Assembly: GCA_951799405.1 (NCBI GenBank)
Contig: OX637342.1
Location: 3,906,001 to 3,970,000 of the forward strand
Reading direction: 5' to 3'
DNA from: Agapetus fuscipes
Lineage: Eukaryota; Arthropoda; Insecta; Trichoptera; Glossosomatidae
Length of the DNA stretch: 64,000 nucleotides
In this document: positions 50,801-61,612 of the stretch, in pieces
Numbering within the stretch: the first letter of the stretch is position 1
How the letters are laid out: each line of letters begins with the position of its first letter
Program-made: the position numbers and the translations under genes
The notes under the pieces: generated by a model
Database searches by the model: none
Told to the model about the DNA's origin: nothing
The model's input: the letters and a program-made list of their open reading frames with translations, nothing else

Positions 50801-53800
50801 TGTTCCAGGTGTTTTGTTGTTTTAATGCAAAATAATTTAGGTACTACAACTACCAAATTTCAAATGAACAAAAGAATATAATGAGATGGTTTGGGCATTT
50901 GGAAAGAATGGATGATGAATGCTTGATGTAGTGTCTATAGAGGAAATGTAAGAGGCAAGATGGGAAGGGTAAAACCAAGAAATGGCTCAATCTTCTTCTT
51001 TTTTCTCAGTGCACTCCTGGACGTAGGCCTCCTCCAATCCTCTCCATTTCTGTATATTCGCTGCTGTGTTCAGCCATCCTCTGCCTGCAGTTCCCTTGAT
51101 GTCATCCAGCCACCTCAGCTGGGATTTCCTCACTCTCCGCTTGGACATTCTGGGCCGCCGCTCGATGATCCTTTTCGGCCACCTGTCTTGCGACGTGACC
51201 AGCCCAGCGCCACTTTAAGCAGACGACTTGCTATATGACATCAGTGACACCAGTGCGTCTACATTTCCCCTGGTTTGGAACCCTGTCTCTGAGGCTGATT
51301 CCCAGTATCCTCCTTTCAATAGCTCTTTGTCACATCCTCATTCTATTAAATGACTTGATAAAATTAGTGAAATTATGAAGCTATGGGGTATACAGAGTAG
51401 ATGTAAAACAAGGACAGTGATGGATATAAATTAACTATGTCAGGATTTGAATAAGTGAAGGAGCAGAGGTTTTGGCTATCCCTGGTTAAACGGCGACAGC
51501 GTTACATTTACAATTACATAGAATTTAAAGGAATATATATGAATTTGTTACCCAGGCTCCAGATATCGCAGGCGGCATCGTAGCCGGCTCTTTTCAGCAC
51601 TTCGGGGGCGACAAAGTTGGCCGTGTAACACGGCGTCATCAGCAGACCGTTCTCCGCCCTCAGCTGCTTGGCGAGGCCAAAGTCCACCAGCTTGATGTCG
51701 CTGGGGCGGCGCTCCAACGTGGCAAACAGGATGTTGGAGGGCTTGATGTCTCTGTGGAAATGGATGATGAAAAGTTAGGTTAAGAATTTTGAACCTCTAG
51801 TGTCCCGGCCGTTTTTTACCATTATTCAGCTACTGAAATCATAGTTTTGATTTTAAATATCTCCAAAGATACATTACTTATCTCCTATCACCTGTGACAC
51901 ATTTTTGCACTGCCTCATATTATGATTATGGAAACAAAGATTGTATTCTAAAAATAGACATAATATTATCATAGTCAATCCCGTTGACAGGTAGGTACAT
52001 AAATGTTAGGGAGCAGTGACCTTTGTAATGAAGACAAAACCCTTTCTTTTTTGTGCCTTCGTGAATCATGTGAAAAAAAAACATTTATAAGCTCGTAATT
52101 TTCAAGGTCAACTACAATTTTTTTTTTAATATTGACAAACAAAGATTAATGCTTTGAGTTTATTGATGGGTAGTTTTATTCAATAAGATAATGTTTAACA
52201 CTGTATTCAATCTTATTTCTGTATGGATACTAAAGAAAAACAAAAATAATCACAATAAGCACATAGAGAGCTGATCAGCGCTTTGGCAATGGAGAGGTTA
52301 ATATCTTCACTATCATTGGTAACTGTATCTTGTGTGGCATGTACCTGTGCACGACCCCATGCTGGTGCAGATAGTTGACAGCCTGCAGCACGTGCAGCAG
52401 GATGAGCTGGGCCTCCTGCTCAGGCAGGTGCCTCCTCTCCGTGATGTACTCCAGCAGCTCGCCGCCCTGCAGCAGCTCCGTCACCACCAGCAGCCGCTTG
52501 CCCTCCTCGTACACCCCGCGCAGGGACACTATGCCAGGGTGCTGCCCGTATCTGGAGTATTACAATCACATCAGATGTAAAACCAAAAAAATTAACCAAA
52601 GACTATTGTATTCATTTTAAAGGTAATGTGGCATCAAAGAGTAACCCTCTTTTCATAGAATCCAGTTTATTGTAAGTGAATTAAAACTGTGTTATTTTTA
52701 AAAATAAATTAAAATAAATCCAGTTTTGTTTATCCCAAAATGTCTACCTGATCGCAAAGTTTTTGGAATTGCCGGGCAAACCAAACGAGATCTTTGAAAG
52801 CTTTCATGGGCCTTGGCTGAATTGATGGGTTTTCAACATGGCATCAGACAGGATCATATGAAATGGAATGAACACAAAATAATCCACGGAAGTGAGCGAT
52901 ATAAATTTTATTATTTTTGTGTTCATTCTTTTTAGACGCCCGAAGCATCTTACTTTTTCATCCGAATATTAGGTTTACAAAATAAAGCGTTCTTTTGCTA
53001 ATTCAAATAGAAAGTATAAATAACAAACCTCAACAGGATTTCAATTTCTTCTCTTGGATCGTAGACGGCTCGGTCTATTATTTTCACAGCATATTGCACT
53101 TTAGAGAGTCTATGTTCACATAATCTACACACAGAAAACGAACCAGTCCCCAATTCTCCTAGTAATCTGGAAATAAAACCAAAATATTGATTAACACATG
53201 ACAAATTCATTAAAGGAGCTGTACCAAGAGATTGATGTTGCCTGGCTATTAAAAGTCAGCAGACTGGTTGGGTCGCATTCAGCGAATGGGTCATCAGAGC
53301 CTGGAAAAGATGTGTGATGACGGATCTAAAGGGGCACAGGACATTGGGAAGACACAAATAAGGGGTAGCTATGAGTTTGGGACTGGAAGAGGAAGGTCTT
53401 GGAGAGGCAGCGATGGCTGTGGTTAATCAAGGAGGCCAGGATGCACCCCAGGTTGTTGTGATTTACATAAAACGGATGCTGACACAACATTTTTTCAATA
53501 ATTGGCCACCACAAAATCTTTTTAAATATTGGGTTATTCAAATTCACGATTTATTTCACAAAAAAAATATTACAAAAAAATGCAACTCAGCTGCATATGC
53601 GCTGCAACTTCTTGTTGCATGTAGTATAAACAAATAAAAACATTGTAGACTCGCAAAGGTTTATGAGTATTATCCTGGTTGCAAAGAAATGAAGATAAGA
53701 TTAGTGAGAAAGAATCGCAACAGGTTGGAGTTGGTATAAGTTACCTGTATTCATCGGAAAAGCGACTCCTATTGATTGCTCCATTCCAAAATGTTTCTTG

Positions 53801-56800
53801 ACTAGCATTTGTGACCTGCTGACCAGTGGTGGTCGAGGTTTGGTTTACCACTGTCTTGTCATTACCCTCTTCCAACAGACAAGGCGCAATGAAACTGAAA
53901 CCCCTGAAACATACAATCAAATCCATGTAGCTAACATGTTATGCATCCTGGAAATTATTTTCTAGAACAATAGGACAATTGCAGTGGTGGTGGTTGCAAA
54001 TACTTTAGTTGTGTAGAGATATTTCAAGGATCACAACCATATATTTTTTGAGTAAAAAAAATAAAGATTTCATTGATATTTTTCTAAAATAAAATGCCGA
54101 GAATTTGAGTCCCGCAAAAACACAGCACAGTCGACTAGCCAAGCCGTGAAGTAGATGGATCCGCCAGGCTCCCAGGTAGCCTAGGAGCTAATCTAATCTA
54201 ATCTAAGCTGCAAAGATATATATCATTTAAGATTTATATTAAATGCATTCCCACAAGCAGATTTGTATAATTTCGCGCTAACACATGCCGCATGTGACAA
54301 TATAAAAACCCAATCTCAAATGAACATAAGCCTTGCAACTCTTGCCGTCCTTCCCTGAAACAGGGGTGACATTGGCAAAGTGAACCAATTTTTTATATTA
54401 TGGGTGGTCAGCCACATAACAACCTATCTCTATCACAAGGATCACAACCATATATTTTTTAATTAAAAAAAATAAAGATTTCATTGATACTTTTCTAAAA
54501 TAAAATGCCGAGAATTTGAGTCCCGCAAAAACACAGCACGGTCGGCTAGCCAAGCCGTGAAGTAGATGGATCCGCCAGGCTCCCAGGTAGCCTAGGAGCA
54601 TTTTTATGAAATACATAATATTCGAAGATCCATAGACGTCACATATGCCTTAATAAAAAAAATGTCCTGTTTTATAGGACATTGAAAATGTGGGAATTTT
54701 AAAATTTAAAAACTGCACCAGACATTATTTTTTAAAAAACGCAGATGTATTTTTAAAAATGTAGTCTATCATTTTATTAAATAAAAAAAAGTGAAATTGC
54801 CCTATTGAAGAATAATCACAAGCAATGAACTCAAAACATTTTTGAATTTAAAACTTTCTCTTGGCGAGCAAAAGTCAGTTTTGTAAAATAATCTATAATA
54901 ATAAAATGATTTTGTATAATGTACCTGAAGAGTTCATGTGCATTGGCAGACGCTGGCACACCGGGGGAGTCTCTGGGCGTGCGAGACGTGAACTCCGAGT
55001 CAAAGTAGAAGGCGTCGTCTGCCCTGGAGACTGCTGGGCGGAAGGGCGGCCTGGTGCGCTTGGACAGCAGGGCCGGCCAGTCTATGGTAGCGAAGAACTC
55101 ATGCCGCTTAATGTCCTCGATGCCGTTGGGACCGGCCCCTAACCTGGATGGTGGAATCAAATGTTTAGACACGGTGATAAACATTTGTAGTATTTTTTTT
55201 TAAGAAATCCTGTGCGGCAGACTGCCTAAATTTCAGAGACTCTAGGGGTCTATGATACTTCTTAAAGTGCCGCAGAGGCGTTATGAGCTTGGTCGGCGCT
55301 ACAAAGCGCCAATACTCAAGCAAGACCCAGTTACTGTAAGGCTGGATGGACCTATAGTCTGACCGGTATATAGTGACCGGTCTTGGTAAAGGTTTTATGA
55401 ATTTTTCAACCCAGAGAAGAGAATATTTGAAAATAATTTTGCAGAGCTTTAGATACACACAGATGCCACTAGATGGTATTAGTAGATTATTTTCTTATTT
55501 TTGCTGACATTCCTTGTTTTTCCCCCGTAGAGATGTCATAGAGAATAATTGTATAGATCTAGCCATAAATGCGTTTACAATAATTGAGATGTTGTTTACC
55601 GATTGTGAGGGTTCCTCTTGAACAGCGCCCTCAGGAGAGACTGCGCCTCTTCACTCAGGTTTGTTGGCATGCCCAGCTTGGCCTTGAGAATCTGGGTCAT
55701 CGTGTCATGGCGAGTTGCACCGTGGAAGGGGAGATTGCCCGTCAACATCTCAAACTAAAAGTAAAAACAATATGAGTTGTACAAGGGCGCCCGCAGAATA
55801 TTTTCCCAGGGGGGGCAAGGCCACCGGGGGGTCTGGGGGGTATGACACTTTACAGTAAAAAAGTAAAAGTCAAAAATGTTTTAAAGTAATATGTATTTGC
55901 TTCAAAATGAACTTAGGTGTGACATGATCTGAATGGATGTAAAATATTATGACTTGAACAAGAATTGTACTCTTCTCTTATCCATTCCAAAAACATTGAT
56001 GGTCTTTTCTATTAGCTCATCTTTTTGTTGTTTTACTGTGTTCCTATGAACAGACAGTAGACAGAGGCCGGTAAGCCGATCGTTTGACATGGTGCTCCTT
56101 ATCCAAGTTTTTACTCGTCTCAGAGTACTGTAAAGAAACATAACAGTAAACATTTTAAAGATATAAACCATTTTTACTCCTATAAACGAAATTAACCATT
56201 GTAAACTAAATTTCTGCCAACTACTGGTATACTTGACTTAGTATATATTTTAAAAGACTATTATGCAGAAATGGAATAAAAAATAAATAAGTTAGACCTA
56301 TAAAATCTAAGTAAATTTGCATGCAATTTAAAATTTTTTTAACTATTATTCTCACCTGAATGACCTCTCAATAGTACAAGTTGTTGGTGGTAAACACAGT
56401 GCAATCTTGAGTGCCTTAGCAACTGACGGTAAAAAGTAAACATGTTCGTGTTGCAGAACATCTATAAGGTGCATTTTCTCCAAGTCCTTATAATCAGCTG
56501 GTGTGTTTGCCCACAGGTCATACCATAGGACTGATTCGTCCTTAAAGTTGTCTAACAACTTTCCATACATTTCAGCAATTTTTACCACAGAACTTTCGTA
56601 TTTTTCTTTGGGAAGGGCTTTCATGACTTTTGGATGCATGTTAAATATTTCAAAAGCAGGTTGGTTTTTTTCTGAAAACCTGTCACTCAAGGATTGCACC
56701 AAAGAGTCTAAATATGGAAGAAACACCGACACTCTAAAATAATCATTTAAGGTCTCAGATGGTTGGTTTGATCGATGTATTTGTGTTCCACCAATGACTC

Positions 56801-59800
56801 GTGGCTTTGTGAGAGTAACACACAGAGCTGCAGCATTTTGTTCGACGGTCAACATTATTTTGGCGAACTCTTCTACACTCATTATAGACGAAACAATAGG
56901 TTTCAGTTTATTTCTGTTTGATTCAATCTGGTGAGCTAACCCTTCATTGACAAGAACATCGACACTTTGCTTTTCACCGTCCATAACTGACAAGAAATTA
57001 CTAGACTTTTCCACAGCCTCGCGGTGCCATTGCGAAAGAGCGTGAGATTTAGCATATTCATGAAACTTTTTATAATTATTGAATGGGCGTGTGATGAATC
57101 CACTTTGATAGCTTCCATGGCTAACACGGGGCTTAAATAAAACACATGACTTGCAAAGAGCACCTTTTCCACTTCGGGAGTAAGCTAACCAAGGGTATGT
57201 ATTATACCATTCTCTAAGAAATGGGCGCTTTCCTGCTATTACATCATCTTTAAAATTGTAGCTTGAATCAGGCTTCCATGGGTTTGTTAACATTGAGTAA
57301 ATTACATAATTATTTGTCGGGATATTATCAAGGCAGTTACCGATATCAAACGAGTCGTTAGTATTACCTTTTATATTAGGTGTTGATGAGGTGGTATGTG
57401 CAGAAGTCGATGGTTCTGCATTACTGCTGGATGCAAAGTTGATACAAACATTGTCTTCTGTTAGATCTTTACACTGATTATCGTTGTCAACAGCATGTAT
57501 GACGTGATCGGTTTTTAAACGTTTATTAAAAAACTTTTTTATGTCCATTTTAAACTCTCCTGTAGCTAACAAAATCACACTGAACACAATATCGCCAAAT
57601 GAAAATTAATTTCACTTCTACACTGAATATACGACTTAACACAACAACAGCTAGACACTGACTGACGCAGACGCTGGGCCGGGCGCGATGTCTGTGTGTA
57701 CGTGACAGTTTAAGAGGGTACAGTCAGTCAACAGAATGTACAGTCAGTCAACGCAGCAACCCCTGCCTTGCTGCCTACCATTACCATAGACTAAGTATCA
57801 CTTGCTCTTCAGTGTCTTGCTTATTGTTGTCAATTACGTTGTTTCTTTCGCTATAATAATACTAGCATGCATGAATACTAGGGTTTGGTTATTTGTGTAG
57901 TCATGTTTTTCGTTAACGTAACCTTATCCCGGCGTTTATGCGGAATTGCCGATATTTATTCATTTTGGACATTCTAAATTTTTCAAAACACTAAAACCTG
58001 ACAAAAATTTATGCGCACTATCCTGATTCTCAGGGGGGGCAATGGCCCCCCCTGGCCCCTCCCTGCGGGCGCCCATGGAGTTGTATACAATCATAGGCGG
58101 AAATCTTTTTTTTTTTAAATGAGATAAACATAGAAATGCAAAATAAAATTTCCCCACCATTTCCATAAGTTTATTTAATTAAAAATCTTAAGTAGGATAG
58201 CATTCATAACTCATTTTTGACCAAAACATCGCTTATGCCCTATTTCCTTTTAACCGTTGATATGGAAACTAAAACAGCGCATGTAGTCCGGTCGATAGCT
58301 CAGTTGGTAGAGTGCTTGCATTCCATGCCGTGAGCTCGGGTTCGAATCCCACCGAGGGTGTCAGAAATGATTTCCCGTTTCGGTGTTTATTTCAAACCCC
58401 AAAATAAAATACCGGCAAGGTTTACTCAGCCTTCACAAGAAATGAGTACCAGCCCCCTCGGGAGCTGGGAAACCCCCCACTTCACTGATGTGTTTGGCGT
58501 AAGGCCGGCCCCCTTACCTGTAAAAATAAATAGGTTCAACTCGCCACATGCGACCCCTTCGGGGATAGCGCTGCAAGAAGTTACACTATATGTGTAGCTT
58601 AGTTGCGTTGCGTTAGTGAGAGTTTTAGTTTTCATACATTACAGGTGAAACGCAATGGCTGAGTTAAAACGTAGTTTTGTAATAGGTGTATTGAATCCCA
58701 AATGAATGAGTACTCTACAACTTTAACGTATTTTTTTTAAAGCAACTATACATTGATATTTTATGGCTTAAGTGATCAGCCTCATACCATATTCATTGCA
58801 AATATATTTTACAATGGAGTCTGCACACATAATAGGAAAAATTGTGATTTCATCCATCTGGGTTGATTGTGAAAAGCTAACCAATATTTTGTTTTAGGCT
58901 GCTAAAGACCAGCAGGGCAGCCCCCTGAAGATTTTTTTTTTTAATTTGTGTCATTTTTTAAAAGATGTTAACACAAATACCATAAAATCTGATGAATCTA
59001 TCAAAAACATTTTACATCAAATGGGTCATTTTTCATGCATATGATTCAGAGGGATGAATAATTTTATTGTCAATAAATGCTGATTAATTAAGTTGAAATA
59101 TATTACCATAAGTACACCAAACGACCACCAATCAGCTGCAAAGGAGTGCCCCTTCCTGTTCACAACTTCCGGCGCCATATACTCCACCGTGCCACAGAAG
59201 CTGTATGCCTTATCGTTGTGTGGAAGCTTCGACAGACCAAAATCAGTCAGAGCAATGTGGCCGTCCTGATCCAGGAGAATATTCTCAGGTTTCAAGTCTC
59301 GGTAAATGATTCCCAAAGAGTGCACATGATTGAGAGCTAGTGCCAACTCGGCCAGGTAAAACTTGACGTCTTCTTCCGTGAACATGACTTCTTTACTTAA
59401 TCGGGAGAAGAGATCTCCCCCTCGGAGGAAGTCGAGGATGAGATACAGTTTTCCGGCAGTCTGGAATGCATAGTGGAGTTTCACGATGAAGGGATGTCCC
59501 ATTTCCACAAGGATGTTTCTCTCCATCTTGGTTCTTTCTCTGTCCCGAATCTTGAGCGTGGCTTTTCGTAAGACCTGCAATGAAAAATTTACAATCAATA
59601 TTCTTCATACAAGAGTCATGGAACGCAGTGCATGTGTATTTGATAATTAGCCATCTCTGTCCTCAGATTCTGTCCTTCACTTTGGCACCTGCAGTAACCT
59701 TTAAAAGGGCCTCCAGTGAGCGTAAATGACAATGCAAACTGTCATACATTTTTTACTCCCCTTGTCATGAGACCGTTAACTATTTTGTAGTATGTTTCAT

Positions 59801-60570
59801 ACTTGGTATTGAACTTTTTCCTTTTGTCGCTCGTTAAGGAACGATTGCTTACTTGTATTGAATGAAACAAGAAAGTGTCAATGAATAATTAAGTACATCT
59901 TCAAAGATTACCAAATCACTATCTAATTACACAAGGTTATAAACTGTCATAATTTAGTTGTATAGAACCAAAAGCGGCAATATATATATATTTAAATCCG
60001 ACAAAACATGAATGTTATTACTGAACAAAAATGTTATGATTCTCTGTGTTTCCATTTATATTTTTCAGAATTTTGAAAAAAATCCTAGATTTCTGACTTT
60101 GATTCTACCTATACAACTCATATTAGAGTTTCTGATTGAGAAAACTGAAGTTCAAAATAGTTGTCAAGTAATAGAAGGGTTAAACTATTTTATTGTTTTC
60201 CTTTTTTCCATTTCAAAATATTTATATTATTTGATTGCTTGTGATTGACTCAATGAAGCTCTAACCGATTTCAATCAATAGACAATAGCACAAACAAAAC
60301 AAAGTATTTACTGACCTTCATCGCGTATAGGGTCCCGGTATCCAAACCAGCAACTTTCCTCACCAGGAAGACCTTTCCAAAGGAGCCTTCGCCCAGGACT
60401 TTGAGCAGTTCAAACTGGGATGGGTCGGCCTTGTCATGGCCTTCCTTGACCACCTCCCTCAGCTCCACCTCGTGCTCTGTGTCGTGGTCCGCGGCAATCC
60501 CTCCCCCTGCCCCTCCAGCTCCCTGGCCTCCCCCGTCTGCAGCCACCGTGGTCTCCCCATCGATGGCCAT
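47818..60570 (-). CDS. S6kII: Ribosomal protein S6 kinase alpha (p90 RSK), eleven exons
   Basis: ERK-activated Ser/Thr kinase with two kinase domains (family knowledge). Minus-strand exons: 60570-60316 (exon body reaches 60588), 59574-59107, 55754-55600, 55143-54925, 53903-53745, 53166-53029, 52551-52345, 51751-51552, 50449-50352, 49270-49079, 48012-47818. The sum is 2286 nt (761 aa), all phases consistent; human RSKs are ~740 aa. N-terminal AGC kinase: [26 protein letters not shown], activation loop [13 protein letters not shown]. Linker: RTPRDSPG, and hydrophobic motif FRGFSFIA across the exon 4/5 junction. C-terminal CaMK-type kinase: [33 protein letters not shown], activation site [10 protein letters not shown]. 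The tail has LAQRRN and ends ATQV. Exon 1 has an acceptor 18 nt upstream of the ATG, so an upstream exon exists; a longer coding N-terminus is not excluded. The exon 10 donor (CAG/GTCACT) is weak but is the choice that keeps phase with the RSK-like last exon. Confidence 0.93.
48164..48985. repeat. Cluster of 260-bp repeats
   Basis: 48164-48420 (-) is full length. 48423-48600 looks like a badly decayed minus copy. 48747-48985 (+) is full length, with an internal deletion in the CCCTGTAAAGGGCGGC region. The plus copy runs directly into the region after RSK exon 10; the in-frame TAA at 48986 read through from exon 10 sits at its edge. Confidence 0.65.
50545..50770 (-). mobile_element. Third tRNA-derived SINE family with polyA tail
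   Basis: On the minus strand the copy begins near 50770 with a tRNA-like head (B-box GGTTCGAATCCCGCG, with GGGGATCGAGATAGGTTATT upstream). It continues through ACCCTGGTTCAACAGATGCC and GGCCAGGCAAAATAGGTTGG, and ends in an A-run next to 50561-50582. The 7675-7945 repeat is the same family. Confidence 0.7.
50880..51480 (+). mobile_element. Older LINE tail, split by a nested insertion
   Basis: The plus strand reads [29 protein letters not shown] up to ~50990. It resumes at ~51365 with the W-x-D...L and GAEVLAIPG segments that normally follow. The piece between is the minus-strand LINE fragment described separately. All frames are broken. Confidence 0.55.
50995..51350 (-). mobile_element. LINE fragment inserted into an older LINE fragment
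   Basis: Minus-strand frames give [39 protein letters not shown] and [18 protein letters not shown], ending [16 protein letters not shown]. This is a LINE RT tail close to the fragment at 29.4-29.6 kb. It splits another LINE tail (50880-50990 and 51355-51480) within RSK intron 8. Confidence 0.65.
53235..53460 (+). mobile_element. Possible LINE tail fragment in RSK intron 5
   Basis: Plus-strand frames give [18 protein letters not shown], reminiscent of the W-x-GHVxRMxxxxLxK motif of LINE tails, then a G/R-rich stretch. The fragment is short and decayed. Confidence 0.35.
54020..54602. repeat. ~170-bp direct duplication flanking a 260-bp repeat
   Basis: 54020-54188 and 54433-54602 are near-identical (GAGAATTTGAGTCCCGCAAA; GTAGATGGATCCGCCAGGCT; CCCAGGTAGCCTAGGAGC). 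The minus-oriented 260-bp repeat (54189-54427) fills the gap exactly. It lies in RSK intron 4. Confidence 0.8.
55190..55286 (-). repeat. PolyA-tailed repeat in RSK intron 3
   Basis: Minus-strand copy (AAGAAATCCTGTGCGGCAGA, TAGGGGTCTATGATACTTC). Its A-tail (T-run on plus) lies ~40 bp beyond RSK exon 4. Confidence 0.55.
55287..55450 (-). mobile_element. tRNA-SINE body fragment in RSK intron 3
   Basis: It contains the body of the family (AAAGCGCCAATACTCAAGCA, GGCTGGATGGACCTATAGT) but lacks head and tail. It abuts the polyA-tailed repeat at 55190-55286. Confidence 0.6.
55782..58077 (-). mobile_element. hAT transposon nested in RSK intron 2
   Basis: The 2296-bp element has 15-bp terminal inverted repeats that match at 14 of 15 positions (left CAAGGGCGCCCGCAG). 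It is flanked by an exact 8-bp duplication, GAGTTGTA, at 55774-55781 and 58078-58085. That is the target-site size of hAT elements. It carries a two-exon transposase-like gene on the minus strand, the same orientation as RSK. Both ends have G-runs (CAGGGGGGGCAA) just inside the TIRs. The left end is 20 nt from the RSK exon 3 acceptor. Confidence 0.93.
55947..57548 (-). CDS. hAT-family transposase-like protein, central catalytic region missing
   Basis: Two exons, 57548-56356 and 56127-55947, joined in phase by a GTGAG donor and a pyrimidine-rich CAG acceptor. They give 457 aa without stops. The N-terminus ([10 protein letters not shown]) and the TTF-type zinc-finger region ([36 protein letters not shown]) resemble the ZMYM1/'52 kDa repressor' type of hAT protein. 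The C-terminus is the canonical hAT dimerisation domain ([15 protein letters not shown], then [18 protein letters not shown]). Between [13 protein letters not shown] (~215) and the [14 protein letters not shown] segment the protein is much shorter than the family, which is usually 700-800 aa. The DUF4371/RNase H-like part with the first two catalytic Asp appears absent. It therefore probably cannot transpose itself but could still bind DNA and dimerise. The deletion reading is inference from family architecture. Confidence 0.82.
58290..58610 (+). mobile_element. Second tRNA-derived SINE family, full-length copy
   Basis: It starts with a clear tRNA-like head: A-box TAGCTCAGTTGGTAGAG and B-box GGTTCGAATCC, over ~72 nt. 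A ~250-nt body follows (CCGGCAAGGTTTACTCAGCC; GCTGGGAAACCCCCCACTTC; GCCACATGCGACCCCTTCGG). Body fragments recur at 5730-5985 (-), 5985-6125 (+), 8875-9040 (+), 9118-9275 (+), ~30235-30290 (+) and ~43890-43945 (+), which is why I call it a SINE and not a tRNA gene. Confidence 0.8.
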
Positions 60571-60948
60571 CTGGAGACTCTCCGCGGACTGTGGGCGATA
60601 AGTAGAATATGAGAAACTACAGCAAGGATTAATTTTAATGTAATAGAAGCTTTCAAAGCTCGCAGGATATTTTTTTGTAATTGAATAACTACATTTACCC
60701 CAAGTCTACAACTTTCCCGGTATTCACCAATCCTAGCAATACTTCTCTCAGGCCTCACTAGCACTTAGATTTGTTTTCATTGATGTGTCTTGTGCATAAA
60801 TAATAATGATTTTAAGCGGTAGTGAAGTCTAAATATTGAAACCAAATAATGTATGAACACTAAACCATTACCTCTAGTGAGCGTTTTAGTTTCCAAACGC
60901 TTAATTGGTAAAATATTATGGTTTAGTTTATGGTACTTCAAGGTATAT

Positions 60949-61025
60949 GGTAGCCAAGCGGTCTAAGGCAATGAGATCCTGTGAAACCAAGACATTGCTG
61001 GATTGAGGCCCTAGACTGACGGTAC
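60949..61025 (+). repeat. tRNA-like fragment
   Basis: ATGGTAGCCAAGCGGTCTAAGGC resembles a tRNA-Leu/Ser 5' part with an A-box. A weak B-box-like TGGATTGAGGCCC follows ~50 nt later. There is no good acceptor stem or TTTT terminator, so a relic or SINE head is more likely than a gene. Confidence 0.35.
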
Positions 61026-61322
61026 AAAAACCAAATGAATAATTAGTTAATTTAAAATTAATGGAAAAGTACTGATTTATGGAGTTGGGGCAAATATAAT
61101 AACGTCCTTTCGTGATGTAGTCACTCCAGGAACGCTCATGCTAATGATGCCTGAAATTTGCTTGCTTTCAGTGCTTTTCAAAGTTCCCATGGTCCTCTTA
61201 TCTCTCTCACATAATAAGCTAGGTGATTCCAGGACGGAGGACAAATATTTTTTTGTAAATAATGCAAGACAATGACTGTTTTTTTTTTTCACTGTTCACC
61301 AAAATGATAAAATCTGTGTGTC

Positions 61323-61570
61323 CTTGACTTATAGGTTGGTATGAGGCTGACCATCCATACTGTAAAAAATGTTTCACTTTGCCAATGGCACCCCTGTTTC
61401 AGGGAATGTCGGCAAGAGTTGCAGGGCTTATGTTCATTTGAGGTTTGGATTTTATTTGTAAGTACACAATCAGCATTTGTAAGCGCGAACTACACGTGTT
61501 TGTTTGTGGGCATACATCTGAGAGCTTTGAATGAATATATCCTTGCAACTTAGATTATAGATTATAGATA
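61323..61570 (+). repeat. 260-bp dispersed repeat
   Basis: Plus copy ending in a mixed GATTATAGATTATAGATAGATAGA tail rather than a clean (TTAGA)n array. Confidence 0.7.
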
Positions 61571-61612
61571 GATAGATACATTTATTTTAACAGGTAAGTC
61601 GACTATCCTTAA

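Noticed and set aside
58290..58361. Candidate tRNA gene
   Set aside because: A- and B-boxes are good, but the sequence continues into a body that recurs elsewhere in the window, and the stems are imperfect. It is a SINE head.
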